Positions 6,202 through 8,557 of a stretch of 8,557 nt of DNA are shown one piece after another. Location: assembly GCA_030637245.1 (NCBI GenBank), contig DAOVVI010000041.1, positions 1 through 8,557 of the forward strand. Direction: 5' to 3'. The DNA is from Cyclobacteriaceae bacterium. Its GTDB lineage: Bacteria > Bacteroidota > Bacteroidia > Cytophagales > Cyclobacteriaceae. How positions within the stretch are numbered: position 1 is the first letter of the stretch; each line of letters starts with the position of its first letter. The notes beneath the pieces are model-generated. The model was given only the letters and a program-made list of their open reading frames with translations, searched no databases and was not told the origin of the DNA. Position numbers and translations under genes: made by a program.

Positions 6202-7299
6202 ATGAAGAGAATCACGATTGTAATGTTTTTACTCATCTATCTGTTTGGTGATTTACGAGCCCAGGTTCCACGGGAATACTTTAAATTTGCGAAGTATAAA
6301 TATGATAATCGGGATTTTAAGGAATCAAAAGTTTTTCTGGATAAGGCATTGGCAGGAGATCCTCTTTACGTGAATGCATTTTATTTGAGAGCAGAAACAA
6401 ATTATGAACTAGGAAATTATCACAGCTCAATTAATGATATAAACAGTATTTTTGAAATAGAAAAAATCAACACATCCTTTACAGGAAATTACTATTTGAC
6501 CAGGGGTAAAGCTTATCTTGCCCTGAAAGATTTTTCTAATGCTACAAGCAACTTTGAAAAATCCAATGCATTATCCAACAATAATGCTGAGTTACATTAT
6601 TATAAAGCAAAGCTAGATCTGGCAACAAGAACCTTTTTCCAGGCTTTAGAAAACCTGGAAGCTGCAATCCGAATTAATCCTGAAAATTCTACATACTATG
6701 CATTTAGGTCTGAAATTAATATGGTTTACCAACAACCACAAAAAGATTCAAGAGGGTATTATGATATTTTAGATGATATCAACCTGGCAATTGCCCTGGC
6801 TCCAGATAATTATCAATACTATCAGATCAGAAGTGATTTTCTAAAATCTATGGGAAATACTGATGATGCAGTAGAAGATTACAATAAAATGATTGAGCTA
6901 TCCCCGCTCAAAGACAAAGCATATACTGAACGCGGTGTAATTAATTTGAATAATTATGAATATAGAAACGCTGTACTGGATTTTTCCAAATCAATCCAAA
7001 TCAATCCAAATGAAGAATGTAACTATCGTTATAGAGGTCTTTGCAACAACAACATGAATAATTATTCAGATGCTTATGAAGATTTTTCAAAATCCATTGA
7101 ATTGCAAATAGTAGAATTATCAAATACACCAAATAAATACGTACTGAAAAATATACTTGCTGAAACCTATTTGCTAAGAGGGCATTGCCTTAATTTAATG
7201 GGTAGCAATTCTCAGGCTTGTAAGGATTTTTTAATGGCACACAATTTAGGAATAAAAAAAGGACTCAATTATTATCGTAAATTCTGTGGCGCTTACTAA
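6202..7299 (+). CDS. Exported tetratricopeptide-repeat (TPR) protein
   Basis: A 365-residue protein with an N-terminal signal peptide (MKRITIVMFLLIYLFGDLRA, likely cut before Gln21), so it is probably periplasmic or surface-associated. The rest is almost entirely TPR helices in about nine repeats, roughly at 23-56, 57-90, 95-128, 129-162, 163-203 (with a short insert around 178-188), 204-237, 238-271, 272-305 and 318-352. Signature phrases include YLRAETNYELGNY, YLTRGKAYLALKDF and YTERGVINLNNYEY. The last repeat, with GSNSQACKDFLMAHNLG and a final RKFCGAY, is the ACxDF/W...A..LG...KYC ending common in Bacteroidota TPR proteins. TPRs are protein-binding scaffolds; the partner cannot be told from sequence. 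It is divergent from guaB. A 10-bp tandem repeat lies inside the gene at 6985-7014. The start at 6202 is the one that gives the complete signal peptide. Confidence 0.9.
   Translation: MKRITIVMFLLIYLFGDLRAQVPREYFKFAKYKYDNRDFKESKVFLDKALAGDPLYVNAFYLRAETNYELGNYHSSINDINSIFEIEKINTSFTGNYYLTRGKAYLALKDFSNATSNFEKSNALSNNNAELHYYKAKLDLATRTFFQALENLEAAIRINPENSTYYAFRSEINMVYQQPQKDSRGYYDILDDINLAIALAPDNYQYYQIRSDFLKSMGNTDDAVEDYNKMIELSPLKDKAYTERGVINLNNYEYRNAVLDFSKSIQINPNEECNYRYRGLCNNNMNNYSDAYEDFSKSIELQIVELSNTPNKYVLKNILAETYLLRGHCLNLMGSNSQACKDFLMAHNLGIKKGLNYYRKFCGAY
6985..7014 (+). repeat. 10-bp tandem repeat, three copies, inside the TPR gene
   Basis: TCCAAATCAA occurs twice in tandem, followed by a third copy with one change (TCCAAATGAA). 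It encodes residues 262-271 (SKSIQINPNE), part of a TPR helix and the loop after it. The unit length is not a multiple of three, so gain or loss of one unit would shift the reading frame. Confidence 0.85.
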
Positions 7300-7310
7300 C
7301 CTCAATAATT

Positions 7311-7350
7311 ATCCTGAAATCAACCTGCTTGCAGTAGGCAAGTCCAGGAT
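7311..7350. repeat. Imperfect nested inverted repeat after the TPR gene (terminator or REP-like)
   Basis: ATCCTG (7311-7316) pairs with CAGGAT (7345-7350), and inside it CTTGC (7328-7332) pairs with GCAAG (7338-7342) around a five-base loop. The two stems are separated by an uneven internal loop. It begins 12 nt after the TPR stop codon, so it may take part in transcription termination, although no T-run follows. Its ATCCTG...CAGGAT core resembles dispersed intergenic palindromes I recall from Bacteroidota genomes, but this cannot be confirmed from one copy. Confidence 0.4.
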
Positions 7351-7495
7351 GACTGTAGCAATGCACTTAGGGATTCCCTTAGGTTAAAACCCAATTTCCA
7401 TGGCTCATTGACAGATCAGGCAACAACATTCAGATTAAATAACTAAATTGCGGGTAAAATTTAATTTGCAAACAAATCATTGAATTGCAGGTCAC
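7351..7495. other. Intergenic DNA without a recognisable gene
   Basis: No reading frame of credible length or family, no tRNA and no convincing promoter. A short imperfect palindrome (AGGGATTCCCT) lies near 7369-7379. Two loosely similar phrases, AAATTGCGGG (7445) and GAATTGCAGG (7482), form an imperfect direct repeat just before the GC-rich palindrome. Confidence 0.4.
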
Positions 7496-7534
7496 TGCCC
7501 TGCCTCGCCGCTCGCCTGCTGGCGAGGCAGGGCA
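7496..7534. repeat. GC-rich 14-bp perfect palindrome (REP-like intergenic repeat)
   Basis: TGCCCTGCCTCGCC (7496-7509) is the exact reverse complement of GGCGAGGCAGGGCA (7521-7534), with an 11-base loop. The loop and flank contain further pairing options: CTCGCC (7511-7516) with GGCGAG (7521-7526), and CGCCTGC (7513-7519) with GCAGGCG (7532-7538). CAC and GTG flank the whole at 7493-7495 and 7540-7542. The base composition is strongly GC-rich inside AT-rich DNA, which suggests a dispersed repeat or small mobile palindrome rather than ordinary spacer sequence. As RNA it would form a very stable hairpin between the TPR gene and the next gene. Confidence 0.75.
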
Positions 7535-7603
7535 GGCGGGTGTGATTTTAAACTCATTATAAGTTTCCAAAATCATTTGGAGCGAAATGGAATTTATATT
7601 TTT

Positions 7604-8557
7604 ATGAATAAAACATTATTATTTTTTTTACTACTTACACTTTTCTCTTCTCATTTGTTTTCTCAAAGCGCTAATATTCCACTCAATAGGGATTATTATC
7701 ACCTGATTGATAGATACGAGATCATGAGTGGAAAATTTTCACAAAATTTTCACAGTCATGTGAAACCATTGCAAAGAATTCATGTGGCGGGATTTATTGA
7801 TAGTCTCTACAGTAATGAATCTTTTTTCAATACGCTTTCTGATCGGGATAAGTTTAACCTTCAATATCTGGCCAACGATAATTGGGAATGGAGTCAAAAC
7901 GATGAAAGTGATAGCAGGAAACCTTTTCTTAAATATATCTATCGAAAGAAATCTGATTTTATAAATGTAGATGAAGGAGATTTTGACTTGCACGTAAATC
8001 CCGTCATCTACTTTAGTGGAGGAAAAGAAACCGAAAGCGATGTAACAACTTATATTAATACCCGGGGTGTTGATTTGAGAGGCTCCATTTCCAGGCGGTT
8101 GGGATTTTATTCTTTTATATCCACTACGCAAGCTGTGTATCCAAATTATGTGAGGGAATGGACGGCGCAAAACGGGGTCGTTCCCGGCGAAGGATTCTGG
8201 AAAAAATTTAAAACTAACGGGGTGGATTATTTTACCGCCAGAGGTTACATCTCCTTTGAACTGGTGAAAAAATATGTGAATGCTCAATTCGGTTTTGATC
8301 AATCATTTACTGGAGCAGGTCACAGATCAATGATTATTTCCGACTTCAGTCCAGGCTATACATACCTGAAGTTTAATACCAAAATCTGGAGAATCAATTA
8401 TTCAAACCTATTTGCCCAAACAATCGCAGATCAAAATTATTCTGTAACCGGAAGTCTTGACGGAAAATATCCTAAAAAATTCATTGCATCTCATCACCTG
8501 AGTATCAATATCACTGATAATATTAACCTTGGTCTTTTTGAATCTATTGTGATTGGT
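7604..8557 (+). CDS. Outer-membrane RemB/Wzi-like beta-barrel protein (3' end outside window)
   Basis: Reading from the ATG at 7604 gives 318 codons open to the window edge, so the C-terminus is missing. The start gives a clear signal peptide (MNKTLLFFLLLTLFSSHLFS, cut near Gln21). From about residue 125 the sequence alternates like beta strands (HVNPVIYFSGG, RLGFYSFISTTQAV, YISFELVKKYVNAQFGFD). The stretch around 225-267, with FGFDQSFTGAGHRSMIISDF, then YTYLKFNTKIWRINYSNLF, matches the pattern GxGxRSLxLSDxxxxYxYLKxxTxxWxIxY that I associate with the Bacteroidota RemB gliding-motility / Wzi-like capsule-assembly barrels. Wzi anchors capsule polysaccharide in the outer membrane of enteric bacteria, and RemB affects gliding in Flavobacterium. 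Which role applies here cannot be told. Recognition is from motif memory, so the exported barrel is firm and the family moderate. Confidence 0.72.
   Translation, partial: MNKTLLFFLLLTLFSSHLFSQSANIPLNRDYYHLIDRYEIMSGKFSQNFHSHVKPLQRIHVAGFIDSLYSNESFFNTLSDRDKFNLQYLANDNWEWSQNDESDSRKPFLKYIYRKKSDFINVDEGDFDLHVNPVIYFSGGKETESDVTTYINTRGVDLRGSISRRLGFYSFISTTQAVYPNYVREWTAQNGVVPGEGFWKKFKTNGVDYFTARGYISFELVKKYVNAQFGFDQSFTGAGHRSMIISDFSPGYTYLKFNTKIWRINYSNLFAQTIADQNYSVTGSLDGKYPKKFIASHHLSINITDNINLGLFESIVIG

Noticed and set aside
7496..7534. GC-rich palindrome as a simple intrinsic terminator of the TPR gene
   Set aside because: It starts almost 200 bp after the stop codon and has no T-run on either side, so a repeat element explains it better.
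7739..8302. 187-codon open frame on the minus strand
   Set aside because: It lies antisense to the RemB/Wzi-like gene, has no recognisable domain, and the plus-strand frame has a signal peptide, a family motif and a continuous open frame to the window edge.
1..8557. tRNA, rRNA, CRISPR array, transposase or prophage genes
   Set aside because: Reading both strands, I found no cloverleaf-like tRNA ends, no regularly spaced repeats and no recognisable mobile-element proteins.

Overview
The window looks like chromosome from a low-GC member of the Bacteroidota, probably a Cytophagales-like lineage. The evidence is AT-rich DNA, weak or absent Shine-Dalgarno sequences, two perfect matches to the Bacteroidota -7 promoter element (TAnnTTTG), signal peptides of the ...AQ or ...SQ type, a TPR protein with a C-terminal repeat typical of the phylum, and an outer-membrane protein of the RemB/Wzi type. 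The species cannot be named from the sequence.

Layout. Positions 1-6011 are read leftward. In transcription order they hold guaB (IMP dehydrogenase, 6011-4542), a membrane-bound GAF-PP2C phosphatase of the RsbU/SpoIIE type (4436-2376), a STAS anti-sigma-factor antagonist (2337-1996), an overlapping RsbW/SpoIIAB-type kinase (2006-1596), and the first 464 codons of a two-domain PpiC/SurA-like peptidyl-prolyl isomerase (1392 to beyond position 1). Positions 6202 onward are read rightward: an exported TPR protein (6202-7299), an intergenic stretch of about 300 bases with two palindromic repeat-like elements, and the first 318 codons of an outer-membrane RemB/Wzi-like protein (7604 to beyond the window end). 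Both partial genes run off the window edges without a stop codon.

How the genes work together. The three genes at 1596-4436 form a complete partner-switching cassette: a phosphatase with an N-terminal membrane region, the phosphorylatable switch protein, and the switch kinase. All recognisable catalytic residues are present. No sigma factor or other output protein lies in the window, so the target of the kinase is the main open question. The cassette lies between a purine-synthesis gene and an envelope folding factor. The TPR and outer-membrane genes beyond the divergent promoter region also encode exported proteins, so apart from guaB and the two soluble switch proteins the products are envelope-associated.

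Non-coding structure includes a perfect 10-bp inverted repeat with a 10-nt spacer at the guaB start, next to a promoter-like box; a 14-bp hairpin between guaB and the phosphatase gene; a very GC-rich 14-bp palindrome at 7496-7534; and a 10-bp tandem repeat inside the TPR gene. No tRNA, rRNA, CRISPR array, transposase or phage gene was seen.
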